From assembly GCF_034555375.1 (NCBI RefSeq), contig NZ_CP140706.1, positions 2,533,001 through 2,597,000 on the forward strand: 64,000 nucleotides of DNA. Direction: 5' to 3'. The notes under the pieces were generated by a model that had not been told where the DNA came from, did not search any database, and saw only the letters and a program-made list of their open reading frames with translations. This document shows, piece after piece, positions 1 to 9,329 of the stretch. The stretch comes from Pseudomonas sp. B33.4. GTDB lineage: Bacteria > Pseudomonadota > Gammaproteobacteria > Pseudomonadales > Pseudomonadaceae. Both the position numbers and the translations under genes were made by a program. Position 1 is the first letter of the stretch, and each line of letters opens with the position of its first letter.

Positions 1-1623
1 AAAAAAGCAAAGTTTAATAATGTTTCCAACAATCTCCTCAAACTCCTTTGCACCCGAATGACCTTTCGGGAGGGTCCTGAGGTTTTCGAGTGTTTCCTGA
101 AGTGCTCCCTTGTATTCGTCCCGATTAAATGCATCGGGCAAATCCTCAAGGATTCCCTCATTCTTCAGTTGGGTTTCGTCTTTTAGGTCTTTGAGTAGTA
201 AGGGTTGAAGGTTTAGTGCTTCGTGATACGTTGGATGAATAAAGAACGTAGAACTGTTGTCGAAAGAAGGTTTGGCGTTAGAGTCCTTCCCTGATTCTTT
301 GTACTCAACCTCTTTTTTTCTTCTGATTCCCAAAAAACCGATGCCATATAGCACCTCGACAAAGCGAAAAGGAGTTGTATGATCGTAAAACCATGCATTG
401 CAGTATTTGTTGATTGATTCCGTTACAAGCAATTTTTGTATAAAATCTTCAATCGCCACAAGAGTGTATTCATTACCTAGCCCAAAGAAATACTCTAATA
501 TAAGACTGATGTTTGGGAAGTTTTCTGCGTATTCGTCTCCAAGGTCTTTTAAACGACTAGTGCTATATCGCTTAGATGCAACAGCCATGTCGGCATCTTT
601 AACGGTAAGATTCCCATGATTAATAGCTGAGTCGATGGCGTAGCTAGTTAGCATCAGAATGTCACGAGGGCGATTTTGACATAAGCTCATGACGGATGAA
701 GAGCTTGTTTTTAAACCCTCAGGATCAAAAAAACACTCCCAAGCCTCGCCGCCCAGTTTTGGTTTAGTAGTAAATGGTTTCACAAGTCGGCGCTCAACAA
801 GCTCAGTCAGCTTCTCAGAGGACCAATCTAAAAAAACCACTGACGTTTCGAGGCGAGAAAATTCGTTATCAAGAGAACGTATGCGATCATATATGTTCTC
901 TCTGATGAAAACATAGGGTTTTACGTGTTTGGTAGAGGCGATTAATCTAACTGTTGCGTGCATTAATGCCATCAAGCATATAATTGCACTGTTCGAGCCA
1001 TCCCATGATTCATCCAGTCGATCTATTAATAGTACGTAGTTTAGCGGGGTTGTAGTGGATATTTGATTGATTTCTGAAATTAGGTTTTTGCTTCTGCTGA
1101 TTTGTCTTAACCATAATTTATCATTGTCTTTAGTGTAAGCGTCGAATATCTCCTCGGTGAGATTCAGTACGCGCTGATCAAAGTCACAGTCCTCAATTAG
1201 GCTTCTTTCTCGCCTTATAGTGTCAGAGGTCTTCTCAAAGTTCATGCTGCCCTCTGCCACCCAAGTCTTGATAACTTCGTCGATCAGGGCCCTCTCCATT
1301 GAGTGCATTAGTGACTTAAATGGGCGTTGTCTAGTGTCAAGAAATTGTTCATGGTCTAACGGTAGTGTGAGTAAGTCGAATATTTGGGGGACAATATTGA
1401 TTGTCCGAGCGAAACGGCGTTCGACTTCAAAGGTGATTGCAGTTTTACCGGCGCCCCTGCGCCCGACAAAAAAACAATTCGAGCTATCATGGTTTAATGC
1501 GGAGAGCGTCGCAGGTGTAGTGACAAATAACTCATGGTCATTGCGGATAATATCGTATTCAGCGAATGCTTGGCCGAGTTTAATACGCTGCAATGCGTCC
1601 TTAGGAAGCTGAATTTTCGCCAT
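1..1623 (-). CDS. P-loop ATPase, C-terminus cut by window edge
   Basis: The frame is open for 541 codons with no stop and leaves the window at position 1, so the protein is longer than seen. An ideal Shine-Dalgarno (AAGGAGGG) sits 8 nt before the ATG. Walker A is GRRGAGKT at residues 54-61. A Walker B-like stretch, YVLLIDRLDE, lies at residues 196-205. This layout resembles the Sll1717-type P-loop ATPases (family recollection). The last visible residues (about 524-541, GAKEFEEIVGNIIKL) resemble the opening helix of PD-(D/E)XK nuclease-like domains found at the end of some defence ATPases; that is inference, since no catalytic residue is in view. Base composition is clearly more AT-rich than the neighbouring genes, which suggests horizontal transfer. 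Role unknown; defence is a reasonable guess. Confidence 0.8.
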   Translation of the reverse strand, partial: MAKIQLPKDALQRIKLGQAFAEYDIIRNDHELFVTTPATLSALNHDSSNCFFVGRRGAGKTAITFEVERRFARTINIVPQIFDLLTLPLDHEQFLDTRQRPFKSLMHSMERALIDEVIKTWVAEGSMNFEKTSDTIRRERSLIEDCDFDQRVLNLTEEIFDAYTKDNDKLWLRQISRSKNLISEINQISTTTPLNYVLLIDRLDESWDGSNSAIICLMALMHATVRLIASTKHVKPYVFIRENIYDRIRSLDNEFSRLETSVVFLDWSSEKLTELVERRLVKPFTTKPKLGGEAWECFFDPEGLKTSSSSVMSLCQNRPRDILMLTSYAIDSAINHGNLTVKDADMAVASKRYSTSRLKDLGDEYAENFPNISLILEYFFGLGNEYTLVAIEDFIQKLLVTESINKYCNAWFYDHTTPFRFVEVLYGIGFLGIRRKKEVEYKESGKDSNAKPSFDNSSTFFIHPTYHEALNLQPLLLKDLKDETQLKNEGILEDLPDAFNRDEYKGALQETLENLRTLPKGHSGAKEFEEIVGNIIKLCFF

Positions 1624-1796
1624 CACTGATACCCTCCTTGTGCTCACGAATGCATTGTTGCTATTAAGGAGCCATCACAAGGCTAGCTTCGATTCTGCAG
1701 GCGTCAAATGAACCACTAAAACTCAAACTTCTTATTTGATGTATTTTTTAGCTGAATTTGGCTTGCTCAAACCACTTTTTAATCCTGCCACTATTT

Positions 1797-2915
1797 TCAA
1801 TTGGAGTTTGAACCTTCCGGGATGTTGAAAGCGGTAGTAGCCAACACCTCCCCATTAACCATAACCCGAACCCCATGCCGCCCCTCAAAATGCTTCCGCG
1901 TCGTAAAATCCTTAATCACCTGCCGCCTCCCCACAACCACACTCTCAAACCCCGCCAACCCCACCGTCTTCAACTTAAAAACCTTCCTCGAAACCCCGCC
2001 ATTCGCCTTCACATAGTCAATCGCATAATCAATCACCAACCGCTGCTCATGCGCCACCGTCGACTTCACCACAAACGACAACGTAATCGCTTCCCCCAAC
2101 CTAACCACCGCCGGCTCAACCCGCACATCCAACAACTCAACCTCAGCCTTCGCCCCGGCACCAATCACCGTCAGCGCGCGCAAATCCCCCTGCTTGATCA
2201 AACTCCGCAACGCATGCTTGGCAATCCAGGCCGTGTGCTTGTTCTCCAGCGGCCAACCCTCAATCGTGTCCAGCACCCACTCCGGATGCACCTTCGTCAC
2301 ATCATTCAAATGATTCGCCACGGACTTGCGCACGTACAAACTCTCATCCGCCTTCAACCGATCCAGTATCCCGGCGGCCAACTGCGGATCCGCCTGCACC
2401 GCGTCCAACCGAAACGACCAAGGCAGGCGAGGGCGGCTGCCTTCGCTGGCGAGGCGTCGAACGTGGTGGTTTTCGTCGCGGGTCCAGTCGTGCATCAGTT
2501 CTAACGAGCGCTCGAGGTTGCTGCGCAGAAAATGGCGGATGGCGAATTCGGAGGAGCCGAAGGTGGTGAAGTGTTTCAGCGCATCCATGGAGGTATCGAA
2601 CGCGTGTCCGCCGTAGCTTGCGACGTAGTGCGGCAGGCACATGCTGACGAATCCGCTGTTCAGCCTTGGCGCGAGTTCACGCAATACATCGAGGGAATCT
2701 TGGTAATCCAGCGGCAACACGGCATGCAAGCTTTCGCTGACACGCGCCATACGTTGCATCACTGATAATTCGGCGAGTCCGTCCTGGGCATTTTTGAGAA
2801 ATGCCTTGGCCTTGAATGCCGGGTACACGGCGCTCATTTCGCGGGCGATGTGTTGCAAGCGCTCGGCGTTGAAGATTTCCTTTAACGCCGGGGCGGCGGT
2901 TTCGGTGGTGCTCAT
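1797..2915 (-). CDS. DNA alkylation repair protein, HEAT-repeat type
   Basis: A 372-residue protein of the AlkD-like/COG4335 DNA alkylation repair group, predicted to act on alkylated bases in cytoplasmic DNA. It is mostly helical. Mid-protein phrases such as HDWTRDENHHVRRLASEG and SLYVRKSVANHLNDVTK are typical of HEAT-like repeats in this family. The last ~110 residues (from about 260) look like a beta-rich C-terminal domain. The chosen ATG lies 2 nt after the stop of the upstream GST gene, which suggests one transcript with it. The frame stays open antisense into the GST gene, but that extension is low-complexity Arg/Pro and is rejected. No missing or broken segment seen. Confidence 0.85.
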   Translation of the reverse strand: MSTTETAAPALKEIFNAERLQHIAREMSAVYPAFKAKAFLKNAQDGLAELSVMQRMARVSESLHAVLPLDYQDSLDVLRELAPRLNSGFVSMCLPHYVASYGGHAFDTSMDALKHFTTFGSSEFAIRHFLRSNLERSLELMHDWTRDENHHVRRLASEGSRPRLPWSFRLDAVQADPQLAAGILDRLKADESLYVRKSVANHLNDVTKVHPEWVLDTIEGWPLENKHTAWIAKHALRSLIKQGDLRALTVIGAGAKAEVELLDVRVEPAVVRLGEAITLSFVVKSTVAHEQRLVIDYAIDYVKANGGVSRKVFKLKTVGLAGFESVVVGRRQVIKDFTTRKHFEGRHGVRVMVNGEVLATTAFNIPEGSNSN

Positions 2916-2917
2916 GA

Positions 2918-3523
2918 TCAGGTCATCGGGGTGCTGACGAACGCTTCGAGGGTTTCGGCGTAGGCGGTGTATTGGGCGATGTGGGGGTAGCGGCGGGTGT
3001 CGATCTGGTCGGGGACGACGAGGTCGGTGAAGCTCCAGGCGACGGCGAGGCTGATGCCGGCCTGGGTGAGGGTGCCGTCGGTGGGCAGGCCGGTTTTTTC
3101 CAGTTCTTGCTCGAGGGCGGTGAACGCGGCGGCGAGTTGGCCTTCGACGCGTTCGACCCACGGCTGGTATTGAATGTCGGCCGGGCGCAGGTTGCGTTCG
3201 TAATAGAGCTGCACGGCTTTTTCGCAGGCGGCGAGGCTGAGGCCGATCAGGCGCAGGGCGTGGGCGCGTTGTTTCAGGTCGGTCGGCAGCAGGCTTTTGC
3301 CGGAACTGGCTTCGAGGTAGTCGAGGATGAGCGTCGAGTCCATCAGGACCACGCCGTCGTCGAGGATCAGTGTGGGGGCTTTGACCACCGGGTTGATCTG
3401 CTGGAATTGCTCGAAGTGGCGGAACACCGAGACTGACTCGTGTTCGAGGTCGATCCCCAAGCGTTTGGCGGAGATCGCCACGCGGCGTACGTAAGGAGAG
3501 TCCAGCATGCCGATCAGTTTCAT
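2918..3523 (-). CDS. Glutathione S-transferase family protein
   Basis: A 201-residue cytosolic GST. The N-terminal thioredoxin-fold half has the family pattern MKLIGMLDSPYVRRVAISAK, then the cis-proline region VKAPTLILDDGVVLMDSTLIL, where the D-S pair would contact the glutamyl group of glutathione. The C-terminal half is all-helical. The Ser in the DSPYVRR motif is the probable catalytic or activating residue, as in many bacterial GSTs. ATG at 3523 is preferred to a TTG two codons earlier because AAGGA is then about 7 nt upstream. It is followed at 2 nt by the DNA alkylation repair gene, so both may form a small electrophile-response operon (inference). Substrate unknown. Confidence 0.88.
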   Translation of the reverse strand: MKLIGMLDSPYVRRVAISAKRLGIDLEHESVSVFRHFEQFQQINPVVKAPTLILDDGVVLMDSTLILDYLEASSGKSLLPTDLKQRAHALRLIGLSLAACEKAVQLYYERNLRPADIQYQPWVERVEGQLAAAFTALEQELEKTGLPTDGTLTQAGISLAVAWSFTDLVVPDQIDTRRYPHIAQYTAYAETLEAFVSTPMT

Positions 3524-3890
3524 GTGCAATTCCTTGGCGTGACTGCCTGCAATCGTCGATGGATGCCGAATGTAGCTGGAAAGGTTGTCGATTGACTACT
3601 GTCCCTGCGCGTACGCAACGTCTGTATCGGAACTGAAGCGAAATCTGTAACACGTGCGAAACACCCATAAATAAAGGCTTTCATGAGCTTGTTGGTTGCT
3701 TGTGTGGATCTATAGTCAAATTGCCAGCACCGACCAGGGATGGAACAGTTAAGCGAGCTCAGGCCCTCTGATTCAGTACTCGTTTGTATTACTCCCTTGC
3801 AGTCCATCAACCCTAGAGCGATGAGGCACTGCCGTGCGCGCGGTAAGAGTGCGCGCCGTCGGTCACATAAAAGGGTCCGAGGGGCATGTC
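3524..3890. other. Divergent intergenic region
   Basis: 367 bp between the GST gene and a divergent lipoprotein gene. Small ORFs here on both strands have no ribosome binding site and no recognisable protein. The region should hold both promoters, but I see no convincing -35/-10 pair or operator. Confidence 0.5.
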
Positions 3891-5117
3891 ATGAACAATT
3901 TTCATCGTTTGACGATTTGTGCGTTGTGTATTGGGTTGGTCGCTTGCAGTAGCCGCCCGGAACGCGGGGCGGTCGTGCAGCAGTGGTCGGCCAATACGGA
4001 GCAGTTGAACTTCAAACCGATATTTCCGCCGCGTGGCAACTTTGAAGTAGGCGATTTTTATGTGGTAAGGGCCGCGAAGGCCGGTAACAAAATGAAAACC
4101 GCTGATTACTACATGAGTTCGGTCTGGTTTGATCGGATGAGGCTGGATGAGGAACTGAAGAAGGCCGCGCCTTATATCACCGCGCAGAAAACTCCGGTGG
4201 ACAAGTCCGGACTTGTGACGGCGACCAGTGTTCCGGACCTTTTTGTACCGAACACCAACGTGAAAATGAATGCATTGGTGGCCTTTCCCGGCTTCACCTT
4301 TGCCTCACTGGCTGAGAGTGATATCGGGCTAGGGGTCAGTAATAGCGCGATCGGCGCATTTTTTGGGGGCGCGCGCAAGTCGGGATATTCGGTGGCGTAC
4401 TCGGTGCCATTGGCGGAAACATATGGGGTGCTTTATAGCGATGCCCATCTTGCAGCCGACAAATATTTAAGCAATTACACCGACGCTCAACGCAACAAGC
4501 TGACAAATGCGGTGGTTTCGCTGAAAAACGATGCGAAGGTCAACGACAAGAATGACACGACGTCTGTGCTTGTACTGGTAACCCAGGTTTATCTGGCGCG
4601 CTCGTTGGATGTGGTGGTTTCCTCGACCGAAAGCAACGGTGCGCAATTGTCTGCGGTTACACGGGCACTGACAGATCTGGATGAGCGCAAAACGGCTATT
4701 GAGAACCAGCTTCGCGCGCTAAAGCCAACTGCCAAAGGGGATGGCGCGGGAGACGGGAAGTCCGCAGTGGCCAAGGCAGGCGATACCAAGGCGGCTGCCG
4801 ACAAGCCAGCGGCCGTCGTGCCGGCGACCAATCAGGCGCTTGTTAAACAGAAAGAGGCGGAACTGGCGCAGGTCAACGCCGATATCCGTAAACGGGTGGA
4901 GTCCGTAACGCCTGCGATGCCGGGTGTGACCGGTTCAGTGGTGAAGTCCTCCGCGACGAGTCTGACGTTGCGTCAAGTTTTCGATACACCGGTGGCTATC
5001 GGTTATTCGGGCATCAACATTGATATCGACACGTTAATCAACGATCGCAAAGTCGTCGAAGCGGCGAATATTGATACCTTTCCGTTGAAACAGATCATCA
5101 AGGTCAATCTCGAGTAG
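3891..5117 (+). CDS. Putative lipoprotein of unknown function
   Basis: 408 residues. The chosen start gives a classical lipoprotein signal: a short charged N-terminus, a hydrophobic stretch and the lipobox LVAC with Cys at about residue 20, so the mature protein is probably anchored to a membrane facing the periplasm. GAGGGG lies 6-8 nt before this ATG; an in-frame start 19 codons upstream would bury the signal peptide. Residues about 255-350 are coiled-coil-like with an Ala/Lys/Asp-rich linker (DLDERKTAIENQLRALKP, later QKEAELAQVNADIRKRVES), which separates a globular N-terminal part from a C-terminal beta-rich domain. I do not recognise a family. It stands alone between a divergent GST gene and a convergent RpiR regulator. 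Confidence 0.75.
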   Translation: MNNFHRLTICALCIGLVACSSRPERGAVVQQWSANTEQLNFKPIFPPRGNFEVGDFYVVRAAKAGNKMKTADYYMSSVWFDRMRLDEELKKAAPYITAQKTPVDKSGLVTATSVPDLFVPNTNVKMNALVAFPGFTFASLAESDIGLGVSNSAIGAFFGGARKSGYSVAYSVPLAETYGVLYSDAHLAADKYLSNYTDAQRNKLTNAVVSLKNDAKVNDKNDTTSVLVLVTQVYLARSLDVVVSSTESNGAQLSAVTRALTDLDERKTAIENQLRALKPTAKGDGAGDGKSAVAKAGDTKAAADKPAAVVPATNQALVKQKEAELAQVNADIRKRVESVTPAMPGVTGSVVKSSATSLTLRQVFDTPVAIGYSGINIDIDTLINDRKVVEAANIDTFPLKQIIKVNLE

Positions 5118-5173
5118 GTGGCAGCAAATCACAGCGTCGATCTGTTCGGGCAGGTCGTCGCTGTATTGGGTTG

Positions 5174-6082
5174 TCAGTCGTCGAAGCCGGCCTGTTCGTG
5201 AATCTCATCAACATTCAGCTCAAGCCGATACGCCACCGCCACAAACAGCGCCTGACACAAACACAACGTCGCACTCAACGAACGAAAGGCAAGGGCGCTG
5301 CCTTCGTTGACCAGCAATACGCTGTTCGCGAGTTTCGCCAGTGGCGAGAGGTGGCTGTCGGTGAGGATCAGGGTGTTGGCATGTTGCTGTCGGGCGAAGC
5401 GCAGGCAGTGTTGGGTTTCTTTGGCGTAGGGCACGAAGCTGATGGCGATGACCAGATCGTTCGCGCGCACGCTGCGCATTTGCTCTCGATAACTGCCGCC
5501 TAGCCCGGACACCAGATGAATTTTTTTCTGAGTGTGTTGCAAGTTGTAAACGAGGTAGTCGGCGACGGCGAAAGAGCGGCGCACGCCGACGACATAAATG
5601 TTGTCGGCGTTGACGATGAGGTCGACGGCTTTTTCGAACGCGGCGTCGTCGAGTTCACGGCCCAGGCGTTCGATGCCGGAGCGGGTGGCGTCGATGCATT
5701 CGCGGGCGAGGTCGCCGGCGCTGACTTGCTGCGACTGGTTGGCGATCATGCTGCGGATGCGTTGGTGGTAGTTTTGCACCGGCGAGGCTTTGTGCGTGTA
5801 GGCGCTGCGGAACAAGGCCTGCATTTCGCTGAAGCCGCTAAAACCGAAGCGTTGCGAGAAGCGCACGATGGCGGACGGGTGGACTTCGCACTCGCGGGCG
5901 ATGTCGCTGATGCGGTCGACCATGATCCGGTCGCTCTGCTGGCTGATGTAGCTGGCGATGCGTTTGAGCTGGCGCGGCAGGGCGTCGTATTCGTCGGTGA
6001 TCAGTTGCAGCAGGCGCTCGGCATTGATCGGGGGGCTGGCGAGTGAAACCTCGTCGGTGGCCGGCAGATCGGGGCGGGGCAT
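5174..6082 (-). CDS. MurR/RpiR family transcriptional regulator
   Basis: 302 residues in the standard RpiR arrangement. An N-terminal helix-turn-helix domain spans about residues 25-95, with the recognition-helix region HPSAIVRFSQRFGFSGFSEMQ. A SIS sugar-phosphate binding domain spans about 150-290 (NIYVVGVRRSFAVADYLVYNL and DLVIAISFVPYAKET). Such proteins usually repress or activate sugar-phosphate or amino-sugar genes on binding a phosphosugar in the SIS pocket. The ATG is preceded by AAGGA at about 7 nt. No target operon is adjacent: one neighbour is the unknown lipoprotein, the other a DksA-like gene read divergently. The target and ligand therefore cannot be named. Confidence 0.9.
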   Translation of the reverse strand: MPRPDLPATDEVSLASPPINAERLLQLITDEYDALPRQLKRIASYISQQSDRIMVDRISDIARECEVHPSAIVRFSQRFGFSGFSEMQALFRSAYTHKASPVQNYHQRIRSMIANQSQQVSAGDLARECIDATRSGIERLGRELDDAAFEKAVDLIVNADNIYVVGVRRSFAVADYLVYNLQHTQKKIHLVSGLGGSYREQMRSVRANDLVIAISFVPYAKETQHCLRFARQQHANTLILTDSHLSPLAKLANSVLLVNEGSALAFRSLSATLCLCQALFVAVAYRLELNVDEIHEQAGFDD

Positions 6083-6483
6083 AGGTCATCCTTCAGGCTG
6101 TTTGATCACACGGTGGGCCTGATAGTAGGGGGGCTTTTGCAGGTCTGCTTTGCTGAAACGATGCAGTGCGTGGTAAAAAATTGCTTCTGAGCGCTGCGTG
6201 GTTAGCCGTTTGTCTTCTATATACAGCCGCTCGACTGAATTTCTTGCTATAAACGCACTCCGATGGCCGTGTAAACGCTGTGTCAGAGCAGTTTCCGTAC
6301 GTTGTCGGACAAATTCCCTGTATTTACAGTTGCTGAGGCCTCATTCGGGCCTTAGACTGCCGCCCCTCGTAAATTGAGTGCCGGGTGGCATTTGCAATAA
6401 ACGATGCCTTTTCGCCGACCGCACGCGGTTCGCCGAAACGCTCCCTAATTCGCCTTAATGCACGTTTTTTTATAGAGATATCA
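6083..6483. other. Divergent intergenic region upstream of the DksA-like gene
   Basis: 401 bp, AT-richer than its flanks. No ORF with a ribosome site. I looked for a Zur-type box (GTTATA-N-TATAAC), because zinc-independent DksA paralogues are usually zinc-regulated, and did not find a clear one. A stretch at about 6308-6334 contains CCTGTATTTACAG after TTGTCGGA, loosely like the paired elements at 21461 and 23667 but not the same. Confidence 0.4.
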
Positions 6484-6888
6484 ATGACAAAGGACAAGTT
6501 GCTGGCCATGCCGGCAGATGACTACATGAATTCCGAGCAGCACGCTTTCTTCACTGAGCTGTTGCAGAACATGAAAGTCGAAACCCACGAGCGCATTGAG
6601 CAAAACCGTATCGCCATCGAAAGCCTGGACACCCCGGCTGACCCGGCGGACGCGGCTTCGGTTGAAGAAGAGCGCACTTGGCTGGTGAACGCGATCGATC
6701 GCGACCAGCGTATGTTGCCGCAACTGGAACAAGCCCTTGAGCGCATCAAGGAAGACAGTTTTGGCTGGTGCGATGACAGCGGCGAGGCCATTGGCCTGAA
6801 ACGCCTGCTGATCAGCCCGACCACCAAGTACTGCATCGAAGCTCAAGAGCGTCACGAGCAGATCGACAAGCACCAGCGTCAGGCCTGA
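6484..6888 (+). CDS. DksA/TraR-family protein with incomplete zinc site (DksA2-like)
   Basis: 134 residues. It has a long coiled coil with the tip motif DxxDxA (D53-P-A-D56-A-A58), needed by DksA for RNA polymerase secondary-channel function. The globular end has C96, S99, C117 and A120 where zinc-finger DksA proteins carry four cysteines. Two of four ligands are therefore missing, as in the zinc-independent paralogue DksA2 of P. aeruginosa, which can replace DksA under zinc limitation (known biology). It presumably acts on RNA polymerase with ppGpp. The start at 6484 fits the family length, but the ribosome site (AGAGAT) is weak. A strong hairpin terminator follows. It stands alone. Confidence 0.85.
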   Translation: MTKDKLLAMPADDYMNSEQHAFFTELLQNMKVETHERIEQNRIAIESLDTPADPADAASVEEERTWLVNAIDRDQRMLPQLEQALERIKEDSFGWCDDSGEAIGLKRLLISPTTKYCIEAQERHEQIDKHQRQA

Positions 6889-6925
6889 TTCTGTGAGGTG
6901 ACCCTTTCGATAGGGGACGCCTTGA

Positions 6926-6987
6926 AAAGATCGCAGCCTTCGGCAGCTCCCACACGGGCGTTGCTGAAGGCTGCGATCTTTGTTTTT
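6926..6987. terminator. Hairpin terminator after the DksA-like gene
   Basis: Long inverted repeat: AAAGATCGCAGCCTTC pairs with GAAGGCTGCGATCTTT, followed by a T-rich run. The stem also resembles a common Pseudomonas palindrome, so it may be a repeat element used as a terminator. Confidence 0.75.
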
Positions 6988-7117
6988 GCTCGTCTTTAAT
7001 AATCCCGAGCCGTTCCATTGACCTGCCACAGACCCCACGACTAACGGACCATGGATAATGGCGTTGTAGTGGCGTTTAATGCAGTCACAACAATGAGAAC
7101 AAGCGTGGGGTGTTGAT

Positions 7118-8722
7118 ATGACGAGAGATGGATCTCTGGTTGGGGCTTTGCCTGCACCAGTGCTGTTGCCGAAAAACCGCTGGATCGCTCCGACCCTGCA
7201 AAGCATCGCCCTGATGCTGTTGTTGGCCGGCATGACGTTGGGTGGATGGTCGCTGTACATTGGCATGCCGCTGGCCGTGCTGATTGTCTGGCTGCCGCGC
7301 CTGCGCTCCCGCGCCATCCCCGATACCCCGCCTGCCGACAGTGGCAGCGCCATGTCCGAATTGACCCGCGACCTTTCCTACACCACCAGTCATAACGCCT
7401 TGTCTGCGGCGGGTGTGGCGTTTTCGGTCAAGGAACTGGCGAGCAAACTCGAATCGCAACTCGATGCGGCGGCGCAAATTGTCAGCAACGCCGAGGTGAT
7501 GATCGCCACCGAACATGCGACTTCGCAGCTCAGCCGTGCAGCGCTTGAGGCGGCCAGTCAGGCGCATCACAGCAGCGCGGCGGGGCGTACGGAACTGGTG
7601 GATTCGATCGCGCGCATGCATCAGCTCAGTCAGCGCGCCAATGCCAGCCGTGAACTGATCGAAGCCTTGAGTCTGCGCAGCGATGATATTCAGCGCGTGA
7701 CCCTGGTGATTCAGTCGATTGCCAGCCAGACCAATCTGCTCGCGTTGAACGCGGCGATCGAAGCGGCGCGGGCCGGTGAGCATGGTCGCGGTTTCGCCGT
7801 GGTGGCGGACGAGGTTCGTGGGTTGGCGGCGCGTACGGCGTCGGCAACCGGTGAAGTCGGTGAGATGGTCGCTGACATTCAACAGCGCACGGCGCAGGTG
7901 GTTGAGCAGATCCGTGAGTTGTCCAGCGATCTGCAAACGGGTGTCGCGCAGGTCGAGCACACCGGGCAGCATCTGGAGAACATTGCGCGATTGGCAGCCG
8001 GGGTGGAAAGTCAGGTCGGTGAAATTGCCCAAGGTGCAGAAACCAATCGCGAACAACTCGACAGCCTGTTCAAGGCGATCGAGCAAATGCGCAGCGACCT
8101 GGCGATCAGCGATCAACAGACCCGCCGCCTCGCTGAAGCCGCCGTGCAGATGGAAGGGCAGGCGGAAACCATCAGCGAGCGTCTGGCCGAGGTCGGGCTG
8201 GATGACTATCACCAGCGCATCTACGATCTGGCCCGCGAAGGCGCGAGCCAGATTGCCGCGCGTTTCGAGGCGGATGTCGAGCAGGGGCGGATCAGCCTCG
8301 AAGACCTGTTCGACCGCCAATACCAGCCGATCCCGAATACCCAACCGGCGAAATTTCAAACCCGTTTCGACCGTTACACCGATCAGGTGCTGCCGGCGAT
8401 TCAGGAGCCGTTGTTGCCGCGTCACGAGGGGTTGGTGTTCGCCATTGCCTGTACGCAACAAGGTTATGTGCCAACGCACAATCAGCTGTTCAGTCAACCG
8501 TTGACCGGTGATGCGCAGGTCGACGCGGTGAACAATCGCACCAAACGCAAGTTTGCCGACCGCACCGGTATTCGTTGTGGCAGTCATCAGCAACCGGTGT
8601 TGTTGCAGACCTACACCCGCGACACTGGTGAGTTGATGCATGACCTGTCGGTGCCGATCATGATCAAGGGCCGGCACTGGGGTGGATTGCGTTTGGGCTA
8701 TAAGCCGGAAAAAACGCGCTGA
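7118..8722 (+). CDS. Methyl-accepting chemotaxis protein without periplasmic sensor
   Basis: 534 residues. Two adjacent hydrophobic segments (about residues 27-45 and 47-60) anchor it in the inner membrane with almost no periplasmic loop. The kinase-control hairpin tip is clear at about 197-235 ([20 protein letters not shown], then [18 protein letters not shown]), flanked by long coiled coil. The last ~130 residues form a separate cytoplasmic domain rich in conserved polar residues ([37 protein letters not shown]), probably a PAS/Cache-like sensor placed after the signalling tip. It would signal to CheA/CheW about an intracellular cue. GGGG lies 7 nt before the ATG. No chemotaxis genes adjacent. 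Ligand unknown. Confidence 0.9.
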   Translation: MTRDGSLVGALPAPVLLPKNRWIAPTLQSIALMLLLAGMTLGGWSLYIGMPLAVLIVWLPRLRSRAIPDTPPADSGSAMSELTRDLSYTTSHNALSAAGVAFSVKELASKLESQLDAAAQIVSNAEVMIATEHATSQLSRAALEAASQAHHSSAAGRTELVDSIARMHQLSQRANASRELIEALSLRSDDIQRVTLVIQSIASQTNLLALNAAIEAARAGEHGRGFAVVADEVRGLAARTASATGEVGEMVADIQQRTAQVVEQIRELSSDLQTGVAQVEHTGQHLENIARLAAGVESQVGEIAQGAETNREQLDSLFKAIEQMRSDLAISDQQTRRLAEAAVQMEGQAETISERLAEVGLDDYHQRIYDLAREGASQIAARFEADVEQGRISLEDLFDRQYQPIPNTQPAKFQTRFDRYTDQVLPAIQEPLLPRHEGLVFAIACTQQGYVPTHNQLFSQPLTGDAQVDAVNNRTKRKFADRTGIRCGSHQQPVLLQTYTRDTGELMHDLSVPIMIKGRHWGGLRLGYKPEKTR

Positions 8723-8835
8723 GCGATTGTTGCTCTCGGTGCAATAAATCTGTGCACAGAGCTTGCTGTTTCCGCTCGAAAGAAACCATTAATCTGACCA
8801 CTTAGTTAGGTTGCTAATGATTTCGGGAGGGCTGC

Positions 8836-9039
8836 ATGCAGTGCAGAGTTGATGTCGCCGTGATGATCGGCAGTGGCGTGCCTGCCGGTTTGCGCGCAAT
8901 GGGCCGCAGCGTCTGCTGGGTGGTGTTGCTCAATGGCGAGCGTCGCGGCACGGCGTTTGCCAGTCGCGACGAGGCCGAGGAATGCAAGGCTGCGTGGCTC
9001 GCGCAGTTGCACGCCGAGCCATGTGACAGCCTTCACTGA
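8836..9039 (+). CDS. Small hypothetical protein
   Basis: 67 residues, cytoplasmic, with GGGAGGG about 5 nt before the ATG. The pattern VCWVVLLNGERRGTAFASRDEAEECKAAWLAQL looks like a small beta-hairpin plus helix fold, similar in style to the 65-residue protein at 37217 (GPWRVCTQGDRLASFCSREEALAYAAAL). They may belong to the same broad group of small DUF2188-like proteins, but this is a weak resemblance. Convergent with the DUF2789 gene, 7 nt apart. Function unknown. Confidence 0.6.
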   Translation: MQCRVDVAVMIGSGVPAGLRAMGRSVCWVVLLNGERRGTAFASRDEAEECKAAWLAQLHAEPCDSLH

Positions 9040-9046
9040 TCCGGGA

Positions 9047-9283
9047 TTACTTGCCTCGGTGCAGGCGCACATTCAGTTCATCGACCATGACCGCTTCTTC
9101 GCCGTCCGCCCGTAACCATTCCTTTAGCAATTGCGCCTGTTGCGGTGACCAGAAGTCAGCGTCGATCAATTTGGTGTTGGCGTCCAGTGGATGCGCCTCG
9201 ATGAAATCGTCGATTGCGTTACCTTCGGAAGGTAGTCCCAGTTGATCGAACAGGGTTTTCAGATCGTATGCTGGCAGTTCCAT
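9047..9283 (-). CDS. DUF2789 family protein
   Basis: 78 residues matching the DUF2789 pattern: MELPAYDLKTLFDQLGLPSE, then a central DANTKLIDADFWSPQQAQLLKEW and a short C-terminal helix. The ATG at 9283 has AAGGAG 8 nt upstream and gives the family length; the longer in-frame extension (Arg/Pro-rich, up to 9412) overlaps the upstream small gene and is rejected. It lies 46 nt after the gene at 9330-9581 on the same strand, so both may be co-transcribed. Function unknown. Confidence 0.85.
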   Translation of the reverse strand: MELPAYDLKTLFDQLGLPSEGNAIDDFIEAHPLDANTKLIDADFWSPQQAQLLKEWLRADGEEAVMVDELNVRLHRGK

Positions 9284-9329
9284 CGTGTACTCCTTCGGTG
9301 GGCGCCGGTACGGCGCGGTGGGTCTCTCT

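Noticed and set aside
1797..3668. 623-residue frame covering the DNA alkylation repair gene plus antisense of the GST gene
   Set aside because: The first ~250 residues are Arg/Pro-rich antisense of the GST gene with no ribosome site; the real start is at 2915.
6083..6483. Possible Zur box upstream of the DksA-like gene
   Set aside because: No GTTATA-type dyad found on inspection of either strand.
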